DNA of 64,000 bases from Pseudomonas sp. v388 (GTDB lineage Bacteria; Pseudomonadota; Gammaproteobacteria; Pseudomonadales; Pseudomonadaceae). Location of the stretch: contig NZ_RHQN01000004.1 of the NCBI RefSeq assembly GCF_003935425.1, positions 413,320-477,319 of the forward strand, in the 5' to 3' direction. The position numbers and the translations under genes are program-made. This document shows positions 35,814 to 44,130 of this stretch, piece by piece. Each line of letters begins with the position of its first letter. Within the stretch, counting starts at the first letter, position 1. The notes under the pieces are model-generated. The model was not told where the DNA came from, ran no database searches, and worked only from the letters and a program-made list of their open reading frames with translations.

Positions 35814-35828
35814 TACCTCGCGATACCC

Positions 35829-35860
35829 TGGCGATCCTGCACATCGCGGCAGGATCGCCA
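35829..35860 (+). terminator. Hairpin after yciI
   Basis: TGGCGATCCTGC (35829-35840) pairs perfectly with GCAGGATCGCCA (35849-35860), loop ACATCGCG. No U-tract follows, so it may protect the 3' end or assist termination. Confidence 0.6.
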
Positions 35861-35951
35861 CCTGCCAGCCTCCCCCGCTAATCATTCGCAACCGCCTGCC
35901 GACAAACTGCTCACTATTTGAAGAATCGCCGATCTGTACAAGGGAACTCAG

Positions 35952-36365
35952 ATGCGTTCAGGTTCAGTGTGTCTGTTAACGGTAGTGCTGGCGTTGGGTG
36001 GCAAGGTCCAGGCCGACGACATGAATGGTTCGAGCGCGGTGCCACCGCTGCATCTGCCGGGTCCGGCCAGCCAGGTGATCGATCTTCAGCAGCGGCTTCA
36101 GGAAAGCGAGCGCCAGCGTGAAGCGCTGCAACGTCAGGTGCAGAATGCCGATGCCGAGCGGGACAGCGTTCAACTGACGCGCCTGCGTCAGGAGAACCAG
36201 CGGCTCAAGCTGCAACTCAAGGAAGCACAGGCCACGGCGCCGCAGCGCATGCTCTCCGAACAGCAACAATGGTTCGTCACCGGGGGTGGCGTTGCGATGA
36301 TCGCCGTGTTGTGCGGTATATTTGCCGGCGGTAGGCGTAGGCAACGCCGGCAATGGCTAAATTGA
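35952..36365 (+). CDS. Exported coiled-coil membrane protein upstream of cpxR
   Basis: This 137-residue protein has a signal peptide (residues 1-22, ending KVQA), a heptad-rich coiled coil (about 42-95: VIDLQQRLQESERQREALQR and on), one membrane helix (WFVTGGGVAMIAVLCGIFAG, about 107-126) and a basic cytoplasmic tail (RRRQRRQ). That puts the coiled coil in the periplasm. The layout recalls the C-terminal half of TIGR04211 SH3-domain proteins but no SH3 domain is present. The cpxR start is 7 bases away, so the two form an operon. The function is unknown; sensing or scaffolding in the Cpx pathway is inference. Confidence 0.85.
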   Translation: MRSGSVCLLTVVLALGGKVQADDMNGSSAVPPLHLPGPASQVIDLQQRLQESERQREALQRQVQNADAERDSVQLTRLRQENQRLKLQLKEAQATAPQRMLSEQQQWFVTGGGVAMIAVLCGIFAGGRRRQRRQWLN

Positions 36366-36372
36366 GTGATTC

Positions 36373-37050
36373 ATGAGCGAGCTGTTACTGATTGATGATG
36401 ACCAGGAGCTCTGTGAGCTGCTGGTCAGTTGGCTGAGCCAGGAAGGGTTTCAGGTACGGGCCTGCCATGACGGCAACAGCGCCCGTAGCGCCCTGGCGCA
36501 AATGGCACCCGCGGCGGTGGTGCTGGACGTCATGCTGCCCGATGGCAGTGGTCTGGAACTGCTCAAGCAATTGCGCGGCGAGCACCCGGACCTGCCGGTG
36601 GTCATGCTGTCGGCCCGTGGCGAACCGCTGGACCGGATTCTGGGCCTGGAACTGGGCGCCGACGATTATCTGGCCAAACCTTGCGACCCCCGCGAGCTGA
36701 CCGCCCGCCTGCGCGCCGTGCTGCGCCGCAGCCATCCGGTGGCGTCGGCGACCCAGCTGGAGCTGGGCGACCTGACCTTCAGCCCGGTGCGTGGCGTGGT
36801 CAGCATCGATGAGAAGGAACTGACCCTGACGGTGTCGGAAAGCCGCCTGCTCGAAGCGCTGCTGCGTCAACCCGGCGAGCCGCTGGACAAGCAGGAACTG
36901 GCGCAACTGGCGCTGGGCCGCAAATTGACCCTCTACGACCGCAGCCTGGACATGCACGTCAGCAACCTGCGCAAGAAGATCGGCCCCCACCCCGACGGCC
37001 GTCCACGCATCGTGGCCCTGCGCAGCCGTGGGTATTTCTACAGTCTGTGA
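36373..37050 (+). CDS. cpxR: OmpR-family response regulator CpxR
   Basis: This 225-residue regulator has a receiver domain with acidic pocket D8-D10, phospho-acceptor D52 (VVLDVMLPDGSG) and the conserved lysine in LAKPCDP, then a winged-helix DNA-binding domain ending RKKIGPHPDGRPRIVALRSR. In P. aeruginosa the orthologue in this neighbourhood (trkH and a nitroreductase nearby) is CpxR. The downstream Spy/CpxP gene has a CpxR-box-like site, and cpxA follows it. In most bacteria cpxA directly follows cpxR; here the CpxP-like gene lies between. Confidence 0.92.
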   Translation: MSELLLIDDDQELCELLVSWLSQEGFQVRACHDGNSARSALAQMAPAAVVLDVMLPDGSGLELLKQLRGEHPDLPVVMLSARGEPLDRILGLELGADDYLAKPCDPRELTARLRAVLRRSHPVASATQLELGDLTFSPVRGVVSIDEKELTLTVSESRLLEALLRQPGEPLDKQELAQLALGRKLTLYDRSLDMHVSNLRKKIGPHPDGRPRIVALRSRGYFYSL

Positions 37051-37072
37051 AACCTGCGGGGCTTGATGTTTT

Positions 37073-37160
37073 TGTAAGAGGCAGCTTGCTGACGACAGGG
37101 ATTGTTCAGTCGGTTCGGCAGCGTCTGACCTCCAGCCGTCGCGAGCAAGCTCCCTCCCAC
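37073..37160. repeat. REP-like inverted repeat pair
   Basis: TGTAAGAGGCAGCTTGCTGA (from 37073) faces GTCGCGAGCAAGCTCCCTCC (37138-37157), degenerate arms of the GCGAGCAAGCT type of pseudomonad palindrome. It lies between cpxR and the Spy-like gene, which therefore probably has its own promoter. Confidence 0.6.
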
Positions 37161-37229
37161 GGAAAGGGTGGCGTACTTCACAACTGTATCCGCAAGCCAA
37201 CTCCTACAGGAGTATTGGCAGGTGCTGGC

Positions 37230-37245
37230 TTTACAAAGCCTTTAC
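37230..37245 (+). promoter_or_regulatory. Candidate CpxR box upstream of the Spy/CpxP-like gene
   Basis: TTTAC-AAAGCC-TTTAC, on the other strand GTAAA-N6-GTAAA, fits the tandem CpxR consensus GTAAA-N(4-8)-GTAAA. It ends 84 bases before the start codon, a suitable place for activation. This supports autoregulation of the locus by CpxR. Confidence 0.65.
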
Positions 37246-37329
37246 CCTCTCCTGACCGCGCTTGACCTTGATCTCCCTAAACTGGGCTCCAACGGCAAAC
37301 GAGCCGGACTAGAGACAAGGAGATTCACC

Positions 37330-37788
37330 ATGCGCAAGACCCTGATCGCTTTGATGTTCGCCGCTGCACTGCCAACCGTCGCCATGGCCGCACCTGCCGG
37401 TGGCCCAGGTCCTGATTTCGATGCACCCGGCATGCATCAGGACCGCGACCATCGCGGCCCTGGCCTGCACCGCGGTCCAGGCCCGTTCGACAAACTGGAC
37501 CTGAGCCGTGAACAGCGCCAGCAGATCGGCAAGTTGCTGGGCGAACAGAGACATGAGCATCGCGACATCACCAAGCGCTACCTGGCCAAGCTGTCCGATG
37601 CGGACCAGAAAGCCATGAAAGACGAAATCGCCGCGAAGAAGGCCAAGACCGACAGCGAAATCCGCGCCGTCCTCAAGCCTGAACAGCAAAAGCAGTTCGA
37701 CGAGATGAAGAAAAAGCAGGATGAACGCCGTGCCGAATGGGCCGAGTTCAAGGCCTGGAAAGCGGAAAAGGCCAAAAAAGCGCAATAA
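37330..37788 (+). CDS. Spy/CpxP-family periplasmic protein
   Basis: This 152-residue protein has a signal peptide (1-20, ending AMA), a histidine/glycine/proline-rich stretch (HQDRDHRGPGLHRGPGPFDK) that could bind metal, and a helical body with two LTxxQ-like motifs, LDLSREQRQQIGKLL and LKPEQQKQFDEMKK, ending in lysine-rich helices. Spy and CpxP are periplasmic chaperones/adaptors; CpxP inhibits the CpxA sensor. The start has AAGGAG upstream. Its place between cpxR and cpxA and the CpxR box fit a CpxP role. Confidence 0.87.
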   Translation: MRKTLIALMFAAALPTVAMAAPAGGPGPDFDAPGMHQDRDHRGPGLHRGPGPFDKLDLSREQRQQIGKLLGEQRHEHRDITKRYLAKLSDADQKAMKDEIAAKKAKTDSEIRAVLKPEQQKQFDEMKKKQDERRAEWAEFKAWKAEKAKKAQ

Positions 37789-37820
37789 TCGGCGCCCGGT
37801 CATCCGATCCATCACCCGGA

Positions 37821-37847
37821 CCCGACATGCCTCGCATGTCGGGTTTC
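37821..37847 (+). terminator. Hairpin terminator between the Spy-like gene and cpxA
   Basis: CCCGACATGC (37821-37830) pairs with GCATGTCGGG (37834-37843), loop CTC, followed by TTTCTCC. The cpxA start is only 18 bases further, so this is probably a partial terminator that keeps sensor levels below those of the chaperone. Confidence 0.75.
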
Positions 37848-37864
37848 TCCATTGAGGAAAGCTC

Positions 37865-39208
37865 GTGCGCTCATTGTTCTGGCGAATCCTGGCCAGCTTC
37901 TGGCTGGCCATAGCCCTGGTGGCAGGCTTGTCGATCCTGCTGGGTCATATGCTCAATCAGGACACCTGGATCCTCAGCCGTCATCCGGTACTCAAGGAGC
38001 TGCCCCAGGAATGGGCCAGTCTCTATGAAGAAAAAGGCGAAGACAGCGCTCAGGACTTCCTGCAGAACATCAAACGTCGCCACCGCATCGACGTGCAGGT
38101 GCTCAACGACAACGGCGAGCCCGTGGTACGCGGTACCTTTCCGCCCCGTGCCGCCGCCTTCGAAGCCCGCCAGCAGGACGGCGACCCGCGCCAGTTGCCA
38201 TGGCGCCGGCTGACCACCGAATACACCAGCGAACGCACTGGCGACACGTACCTGCTGATCTTCCGCATTCCCCATCCGGAGCTGGAAGACTGGCACCGCC
38301 AGAGCCTGCTGTGGCCGCTCAGCGCACTGGGTATTGCGCTGGTGGTGCTGACGTTGTTCAGCCTGCTCGTCACGCTGTCCATCACTCGCCCGCTCAGCCG
38401 CCTGCGCGGTGCGGTGCATGATCTGGGTCAGGCCAGTTATCAACAGCACAGCCTGGCACAACTGGCGAACCGCCGTGACGAGTTCGGCGTACTGGCGACC
38501 GACTTCAACCGCATGGGCGCGCGCCTGCAAAGCCTGATCGGCAGCCAGCGGCAGCTACTGCGCGACGTGTCCCATGAACTGCGCTCGCCATTGGCCCGTT
38601 TGCGCATCGCCCTGGCCCTGGCTGAACGCGCGGAGCCGGCCGAGCGGGATAAGCTCTGGCCACGGCTGAGTCGCGAATGTGATCGTCTGGAAGCGCTGAT
38701 CAGCGAGATTCTGGCGCTGGCGCGCCTGGACGCGGATTTCGGCAGCCCCGAGCCGGTGGACCTCAAGGAACTGCTGCAACGGCTGAAGAACGACACGCAG
38801 CTGGACGAATCGCGGCCGCCCATCGACATCCGGATCACCGATGACCTGCAACTGCGCGGCTGGCCGGACATGATCGAACGCGCCGTCGACAACCTGATGC
38901 GCAACGCCGTGCGCTTCAGTCCCGAAGGTCAGCCAGTCGAGGTACAGGCACAGTTATCGGACGGCCGCGTGCAACTGAGCGTTCGCGACCACGGCCCCGG
39001 CGTGGCACCGGAGCACCTGGCGCAACTGGGTGAACCGTTCTACCGCGCGCCCGGCCAGACCGCGCCGGGGCACGGCCTGGGACTGGCGATCGCCAGGCGC
39101 GCCGCCGAACGCCATGGCGGCAGTCTGAGCCTGGGCAATCATCCGGATGGCGGCTTTATCGCCGTGCTGGACTTGCCACTGGAACCCACGCTGCCGGTGG
39201 CCGGCTGA
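37865..39208 (+). CDS. cpxA: Sensor histidine kinase CpxA
   Basis: This 447-residue inner-membrane sensor has TM1 (about 8-28), a periplasmic domain (about 30-148), TM2 (about 150-172), a HAMP linker (ITRPLSRLRGAVHDL), the phospho-acceptor H237 in LRDVSHELRSPLARLR, and an ATPase domain with N-box NLMRNAVRFSP, DHGPGVAPEHL and APGHGLGLAIARR. GTG 37865 is the start. It ends flush with the convergent nitroreductase stop (TGATCA). Confidence 0.93.
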   Translation: MRSLFWRILASFWLAIALVAGLSILLGHMLNQDTWILSRHPVLKELPQEWASLYEEKGEDSAQDFLQNIKRRHRIDVQVLNDNGEPVVRGTFPPRAAAFEARQQDGDPRQLPWRRLTTEYTSERTGDTYLLIFRIPHPELEDWHRQSLLWPLSALGIALVVLTLFSLLVTLSITRPLSRLRGAVHDLGQASYQQHSLAQLANRRDEFGVLATDFNRMGARLQSLIGSQRQLLRDVSHELRSPLARLRIALALAERAEPAERDKLWPRLSRECDRLEALISEILALARLDADFGSPEPVDLKELLQRLKNDTQLDESRPPIDIRITDDLQLRGWPDMIERAVDNLMRNAVRFSPEGQPVEVQAQLSDGRVQLSVRDHGPGVAPEHLAQLGEPFYRAPGQTAPGHGLGLAIARRAAERHGGSLSLGNHPDGGFIAVLDLPLEPTLPVAG

Positions 39209-39769
39209 TCAGCCCTGCCAAGCCGAGACCCACTCGCCGGCGTCGACTTTCGGCGCCTCGCGAGGCGGGTTCAGCGCAGTGCCCAGATACAGGAAGGCGA
39301 TGACCTCTTCATCCGCCGACAACCCGAAGCCCTCGGCCACGACCGGCGAATAACACAGTTCGCCGGTGCGCCACACTGCCCCGATGCCTTGGGCATACGC
39401 CGCCAGCAGTACGCCATGCGCCGCACAGCCGGCGGTGATTAGCTGTTCCTTGCGCGGCACCTTGAAGTGATCCTGCAATCGGGCGACCACCACCACAATC
39501 AGCGGCGCCCGCAATGGGCCAAGCCGGGCCTTTTCCACGGTTTTTTCATTCACTTCGCCGCCGCCCTGCTCCAGCGCCTGGACCAGCAGTTCACCCATTT
39601 TCTCGCGGGCCTGGCCTTCGACGGTGATGAAGCGAAACGGCCGCAATTGACCGTGATCGGGCGAACGCAAGGCAGCCTCGAACAGGATCTCCCGCTGCGC
39701 GGCGTCCGGGGCCGGGTCGACCAGGCGTGGGACCGAGACTCGATTGAGCAATACGTCGAGCGCCTCCAT
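39209..39769 (-). CDS. YdjA-like nitroreductase
   Basis: This 186-residue FMN-dependent oxidoreductase belongs to the small nitroreductase group (E. coli YdjA). AALRSPDHGQLRPFRFITVE is the FMN-binding start, and GIGAVWRTGELCYSPVVAEG the C-terminal motif. The substrate in the cell is unknown. ATG 39769 has GGAGG nearby. It is convergent with cpxA and divergent from trkH. Confidence 0.9.
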   Translation of the reverse strand: MEALDVLLNRVSVPRLVDPAPDAAQREILFEAALRSPDHGQLRPFRFITVEGQAREKMGELLVQALEQGGGEVNEKTVEKARLGPLRAPLIVVVVARLQDHFKVPRKEQLITAGCAAHGVLLAAYAQGIGAVWRTGELCYSPVVAEGFGLSADEEVIAFLYLGTALNPPREAPKVDAGEWVSAWQG

Positions 39770-39945
39770 GGGCGACCTCCTTGTGGAAAATGTTGAGGGG
39801 CATTCTAGGGTTTGTTGTCGGGTGCGGCCATTCTCTTGACCGCGACCGATCAAGGCGCTTATCGAGCACACAGATATGCACTTCGGTTTACTTGCCATCC
39901 GGCGCAGGTAAAATGGCCGCCTTTCCCTTCAAGTCAGAGCATTAC

Positions 39946-41400
39946 ATGGCGTTGCCGACCCTGCGCATCATCGGTTTCATTATCGGCATCTTCCTGATCA
40001 CTCTGGCTGTTGCCATGATCGTGCCCATGGTCACGCTGGTGATATACGACCGTTTCGAAGACCTGCGCTCGTTTCTGTGGGCCAGCGTGATCACGTTCGT
40101 GGCGGGCCTGGCGCTGGTGGCGCCGGGACGGCCGGCCCAGGTTCATCTGCGGCCACGGGACATGTACATGCTGACGGTCTCCAGCTGGATCGTGGTGTGC
40201 ATCTTTGCCGCCCTGCCGTTCCTGCTGACCCAGCACATCAGCTACACCGACTCGTTTTTCGAAAGCATGTCCGGCATCACCGCCACCGGCTCCACGGTCC
40301 TGAGTCACCTGGACAGCATGTCGCCGGGAATCCTGATCTGGCGTTCTATGCTGCACTGGCTGGGCGGCATCGGTTTCATCGGCATGGCGGTGGCGATCCT
40401 GCCGCTGCTGCGGATCGGCGGCATGCGCCTGTTCCAGACCGAATCCTCCGACCGTTCGGAAAAGGTCATGCCGCGCTCGCACATGGTGGCCAAGTTTATC
40501 GTGCTGGCTTATGTCAGCTTCACGGCGCTGGGCAGCCTGGGGTTCTGGCTCGCCGGCATGAGCGCGTTCGATGCCATCAACCATGCGATGTCGGCGATCT
40601 CCACCGGCGGTTTTTCCACCTCGGACCTGTCGCTGGCCAAATGGAAACAGCCGGCGGTGCATTGGGTCGCCATTGTGGTGATGATCCTCGGCAGCCTGCC
40701 GTTCACCCTGTACGTCGCCACCATGCGCGGCCATCGCATGGCGTTGTTCAAGGACGAACAGGTCCAGGGCCTGATCGGCCTGCTGCTGGTGACCTGGCTG
40801 GTGATGACCGTCTGGTACGCCAACACCACCGACCTGCCGTGGAGCGAGGCGCTGCTGCACGTGGCGCTGAACGTGACGTCAGTCGTCACCACCACCGGTT
40901 TTGCCCTGGGTGACTACAGCCTGTGGGGCAATTTCTCGCTGATGCTGTTCTTCTATCTGGGCTTCATCGGCGGCTGTTCAGGCTCCACGGCCGGTGGCGT
41001 GAAGATTTTCCGTTTCCAGGTGGCCTACATCCTGCTCAAGGCCAACCTCAACCAGCTCATTCACCCGCGGGCGGTGATCAAGCAGCGCTACAACGGCCAT
41101 CGTCTGGACGACGAGATCGTGCGCTCGATCCTGACCTTTTCGTTCTTCTTCACCATCACCATCTGCATCATCGCGCTGATGCTGTCGCTGCTGGGCCTGG
41201 ACTGGATGACCGCGCTGACCGGCGCCGCCAGTACCGTGTCCGGCGTCGGCCCGGGCCTGGGTGAAGTGATCGGCCCGGCCGGCAACTTCTCGACCCTGCC
41301 GGACGCCGCCAAATGGATTCTGTCCGGCGGCATGCTGCTGGGGCGCCTGGAGATCATCACCGTGCTGGTGCTGTGTATGCCTGCATTCTGGCGGCACTGA
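39946..41400 (+). CDS. trkH: Trk potassium uptake protein TrkH
   Basis: This 484-residue potassium translocating subunit has the four pore-loop repeats of Trk/Ktr channels: SGITATGSTVLSHLD, SAISTGGFSTSDLS, TSVVTTTGFALGDYS and AASTVSGVGPGLGEVIGPAG, with SGSTAGGVKIFR after the third. It works with TrkA on the cytoplasmic face. The start at 39946 is the family N-terminus MALPTLRIIGF; 55 open codons upstream overlap the promoter region. Full length. Confidence 0.95.
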   Translation: MALPTLRIIGFIIGIFLITLAVAMIVPMVTLVIYDRFEDLRSFLWASVITFVAGLALVAPGRPAQVHLRPRDMYMLTVSSWIVVCIFAALPFLLTQHISYTDSFFESMSGITATGSTVLSHLDSMSPGILIWRSMLHWLGGIGFIGMAVAILPLLRIGGMRLFQTESSDRSEKVMPRSHMVAKFIVLAYVSFTALGSLGFWLAGMSAFDAINHAMSAISTGGFSTSDLSLAKWKQPAVHWVAIVVMILGSLPFTLYVATMRGHRMALFKDEQVQGLIGLLLVTWLVMTVWYANTTDLPWSEALLHVALNVTSVVTTTGFALGDYSLWGNFSLMLFFYLGFIGGCSGSTAGGVKIFRFQVAYILLKANLNQLIHPRAVIKQRYNGHRLDDEIVRSILTFSFFFTITICIIALMLSLLGLDWMTALTGAASTVSGVGPGLGEVIGPAGNFSTLPDAAKWILSGGMLLGRLEIITVLVLCMPAFWRH

Positions 41401-41450
41401 CCGGGCGACTGCGGCTAGACTGTCGAAAGGCGAACATGAGGATCTTGTCG

Positions 41451-41762
41451 ATGGATCAGGTCAAGCGCTTCAACAGCTTTGCGGAGTTCTATCCGTTCTA
41501 TCTCAACGAACATCGCAGCAGCGCCAGCCGACGCCTGCATTTCGTCGGCACCAGCCTGGTGATTTTCCTGCTGGCGTTCGCCGTGGGCAGCGGGCGCTGG
41601 TGGTTGCTGTGGCTGGTACCGGTGGCCGGATACGGCTTCGCCTGGATCGGGCATTTCTTTTTCGAAAAGAACCGCCCGGCAACTTTCCAGCATCCGTTCT
41701 ACAGCCTGCTCGGCGATTTCGTGATGTACCGCGACCTGCTGCTGGGCCGGATTCCCTTCTGA
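41451..41762 (+). CDS. Mpo1-like (DUF962) membrane protein
   Basis: This 103-residue protein has the DUF962/Mpo1 signatures FAEFYPFYLNEHRSSASRRL (with the conserved His) and WIGHFFFEKNRPATFQHPFY, plus two or three membrane helices. The yeast homologue Mpo1 is an iron-dependent dioxygenase in 2-hydroxy fatty acid oxidation; the bacterial role is inferred only. The start at 41451 has GAGGA 8 bases upstream; an ATG at 41436 is the alternative. It is convergent with the next gene, stops adjoining. Confidence 0.85.
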   Translation: MDQVKRFNSFAEFYPFYLNEHRSSASRRLHFVGTSLVIFLLAFAVGSGRWWLLWLVPVAGYGFAWIGHFFFEKNRPATFQHPFYSLLGDFVMYRDLLLGRIPF

Positions 41763-42596
41763 TCAGCTCACCGGTTCGCTGACCGGCTCGGCAGCGACAG
41801 GTGAGGCTTCAGCTTGGGAAGCCTTGAGTTGGGCGTCGGCCAGGCGATACAGCTCGATGGTGCCGTCCAGGTGTTCGATCAAGGCTGTGCAGGATTCGAC
41901 CCAGTCGCCGCAATTGAGGTATTCGACACCGCCGACCTGGCTGATTTCGGCGTGGTGAATGTGCCCACAGACCACGCCGTCCAGGCCGCGGTTGACGCAT
42001 TCGTGGGCAATCGCCTGCTCGAAGTCGCTGATGAAGTTAACCGCGGTCTTGACCTTGTGCTTCAGGTAGGCCGAGAGCGACCAATAACCCAGGCCATACT
42101 TCGCCCGCCAATGATTGAGCCAGCGATTGAGGGTCAGGGTGAATTCATAGGCGGAGTCGCCGAGAAAGGCCAGCCAGCGGTGGTAGCGGGTGATGACGTC
42201 GAACTGGTCGCCATGAATCACCAGCAGCCGCCGACCGTCAGCGGTGGTGTGCACGGCCTCGTCCACCAGCTGGATATTGCCCAGAATCAGTTTCGAGTAG
42301 CGGCGCAGGAATTCATCGTGGTTGCCGGTGATGTAGATCACCTCGGTGCCGCGCTTGCTCATGGTCAGCAGGCGACGGATCACGTTGGTGTGCGCCTGGG
42401 GCCAGTACGCGCCGCTGCGCATCTTCCAGCCGTCGATGATGTCGCCCACCAGGTAAACCTTGTCGGCCTGGTAACCCTTGAGGAACGCGGAAAGCCGTTC
42501 TGCCTGACAATCCCGTGTGCCCAGATGCACATCGGAAATCCACAGGGTCCGCACGCGTTGCTTACGGCTGGGTTTGGCAAGCTGAGCACTGCTCAT
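41763..42596 (-). CDS. Calcineurin-like metallophosphatase (LpxH-like)
   Basis: This 277-residue enzyme has the metallophosphoesterase motifs WISDVHLGTRDC (D22, H24), VGDIIDGW (D52), YITGNHDEFLRRY (N92, H93), VIHGDQFD and VVCGHIHHAEI. Its closest general type is UDP-2,3-diacylglucosamine diphosphatase of lipid A synthesis, but a true LpxH is usually about 240 residues and lies elsewhere, so this is a paralogue with an unknown substrate. The start at 42596 gives MSSAQLAKPSRKQRV. Confidence 0.85.
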   Translation of the reverse strand: MSSAQLAKPSRKQRVRTLWISDVHLGTRDCQAERLSAFLKGYQADKVYLVGDIIDGWKMRSGAYWPQAHTNVIRRLLTMSKRGTEVIYITGNHDEFLRRYSKLILGNIQLVDEAVHTTADGRRLLVIHGDQFDVITRYHRWLAFLGDSAYEFTLTLNRWLNHWRAKYGLGYWSLSAYLKHKVKTAVNFISDFEQAIAHECVNRGLDGVVCGHIHHAEISQVGGVEYLNCGDWVESCTALIEHLDGTIELYRLADAQLKASQAEASPVAAEPVSEPVS

Positions 42597-42720
42597 GGCA
42601 CGACCTCCGGCAGGGTTTCGATGAGAGTGCGACAGGCCGGTTAATTCCATATGACAGGTGCGTGGCACGGTGATGACAGTGGCCGAATGGGGTAAGTTAT
42701 CCTCGCTGTCGAACTTGTCG

Positions 42721-42807
42721 GGGTCAGCTTGCTGGCGAACGGCCGGTGCACCGACAACAGATTTATCTGTCTGTAAGTACGTCTTCGCGAGCAAGCTCGC
42801 TCCTGCA
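42721..42807. repeat. REP-like inverted repeat pair
   Basis: GGGTCAGCTTGCTGGCGAAC (42721-42740) faces CTTCGCGAGCAAGCTCGCTC (from 42783) followed by CTGCA. The arms are of the pseudomonad extragenic palindrome type and also contain the small hairpin ACAGATTTATCTGT between them. It lies between the phosphatase and the EamA gene. Confidence 0.7.
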
Positions 42808-42836
42808 ATGAGATCTCGGCACCATCAAGGATCACG

Positions 42837-43718
42837 ATGACCCCTCGTTTCGCATTGGGCGCGCTGCATGCCGGCGCATTGTTGTTCGGGCTTTCCGGCG
42901 TGTTCGGCAAGCTGGCGGCGGCTTCGCCTTCCATGATTGTTTTTGGCCGGGCCGCGTTTGCGGTGGCAGCGCTGGCGCTGTTCATTCGCTTTGCCGGGCA
43001 GCGCAGGTGGGTATCGCTGCGTCTGAAGACCTGGGCGGCACTGGCCCTGAGCGGGGCATTGCTCACTGCACACTGGGTGACGTTTTTCATGGCGGTGAAA
43101 ATTGCCGGTGTGGCGATGGCGACGCTGGGCTTCGCCAGTTTCCCGGCCTTTACCGTACTGCTCGAAGGGCTGTTTTTCCGCGAACGGATTCGCCTCACGG
43201 AAGTCCTGCTGGTGCTGGCGGTCACGTTCGGGCTGGTGCTGGTCACGCCGGATTTCGACCTCGCCAGCCAGGCCACCGGCGGCCTGCTATGGGCGGTCTT
43301 TTCCGGGCTGACGTTTTCGTTGCTGTCGCTGGTCAACCGGGCCAGTTCCACCGACGTGCCACCGGTCCAGGCCGCGTTGTGCCAGAACCTGCTGGTCGCG
43401 ATGTTCGTGCTGCCATGGGTGGCGCCGGCACTGGGCAGCGTCGCAGCTATGGACTGGCTGTGGCTCGCCCTGCTCGGCGTGTTGTGTACGGGCCTTGCCC
43501 ACAGCCTGTTCGTCGCCAGCCTGGCGGTCATCAAGGCGCGCACCGCTGCGGTGGTGTTTGCCATGGAGCCGGTCTACGGCATCGCCTTTGCCTGGCTGTT
43601 GTTTGCCGAGGCGCCCACTTCGCGCATGCTGCTGGGCGGCGGCTTGATCGTGATGGCGATCATAGTGTCGGGACTCAAAGGCGCGAAAGGCGCGAGCCCG
43701 GCCAAAACCACCCTTTAA
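42837..43718 (+). CDS. EamA-family DMT transporter
   Basis: This 293-residue inner-membrane protein has ten helices in two EamA repeats (about 5-135 and 150-285), including FGLSGVFGKLAAASPSMIVF and ALEPVYG-type VFAMEPVYGIAFAWLLFAEA. Family members export amino acids or other metabolites; the substrate cannot be read. Its end overlaps the convergent SelT/W/H gene by four bases. Confidence 0.88.
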   Translation: MTPRFALGALHAGALLFGLSGVFGKLAAASPSMIVFGRAAFAVAALALFIRFAGQRRWVSLRLKTWAALALSGALLTAHWVTFFMAVKIAGVAMATLGFASFPAFTVLLEGLFFRERIRLTEVLLVLAVTFGLVLVTPDFDLASQATGGLLWAVFSGLTFSLLSLVNRASSTDVPPVQAALCQNLLVAMFVLPWVAPALGSVAAMDWLWLALLGVLCTGLAHSLFVASLAVIKARTAAVVFAMEPVYGIAFAWLLFAEAPTSRMLLGGGLIVMAIIVSGLKGAKGASPAKTTL

Positions 43719-44008
43719 TGGGTCGAGGGTTTGTCGTTGTGACCCAGGTCGCGCAGCGGGTCGATCCGGTCGCGGACACGCTGCTTGAGCACCTTGGCGT
43801 CCGGAAAGCCGCCGTCGGCCTTGCGCTCCCAGATCTGCACGTCGTTGCAGGTGATGCGAAACACACCGCCGGTAGCCGGTTCCAGCGATACCTTGCCCAG
43901 GTCGTTCGAGAAGGTGTTCAACAATTCCTGCGCCAGCCAGGCGGCACGCAACAGCCATTGGCACTGGGTGCAGTACGTGATGACGACTTCGGCTTTGGCG
44001 ACGGACAT
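43715..44008 (-). CDS. SelT/SelW/SelH-family thioredoxin-like protein
   Basis: This 97-residue protein carries the redox motif C13-x-x-C16 (YCTQCQW) of the selenoprotein W-like (Rdx) family in its cysteine form, then the conserved SLEPATGGVFRITCNDVQIW. These proteins are redox adapters of unclear substrate. The ATG at 44008 has AGAGGG 8 bases upstream; a GTG two codons earlier is less likely. Confidence 0.85.
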   Translation of the reverse strand: MSVAKAEVVITYCTQCQWLLRAAWLAQELLNTFSNDLGKVSLEPATGGVFRITCNDVQIWERKADGGFPDAKVLKQRVRDRIDPLRDLGHNDKPSTH

Positions 44009-44130
44009 GGACACTACCCTCTGAACGGAAAGCGTCCATCATACTCGCCTCGGTAACGGTGACAGCACAATCCTACAAGCCAGGCCGGCGCAGGACGCTC
44101 ACAGTCAGGTTTTGAAATCCGGTCTGATTC

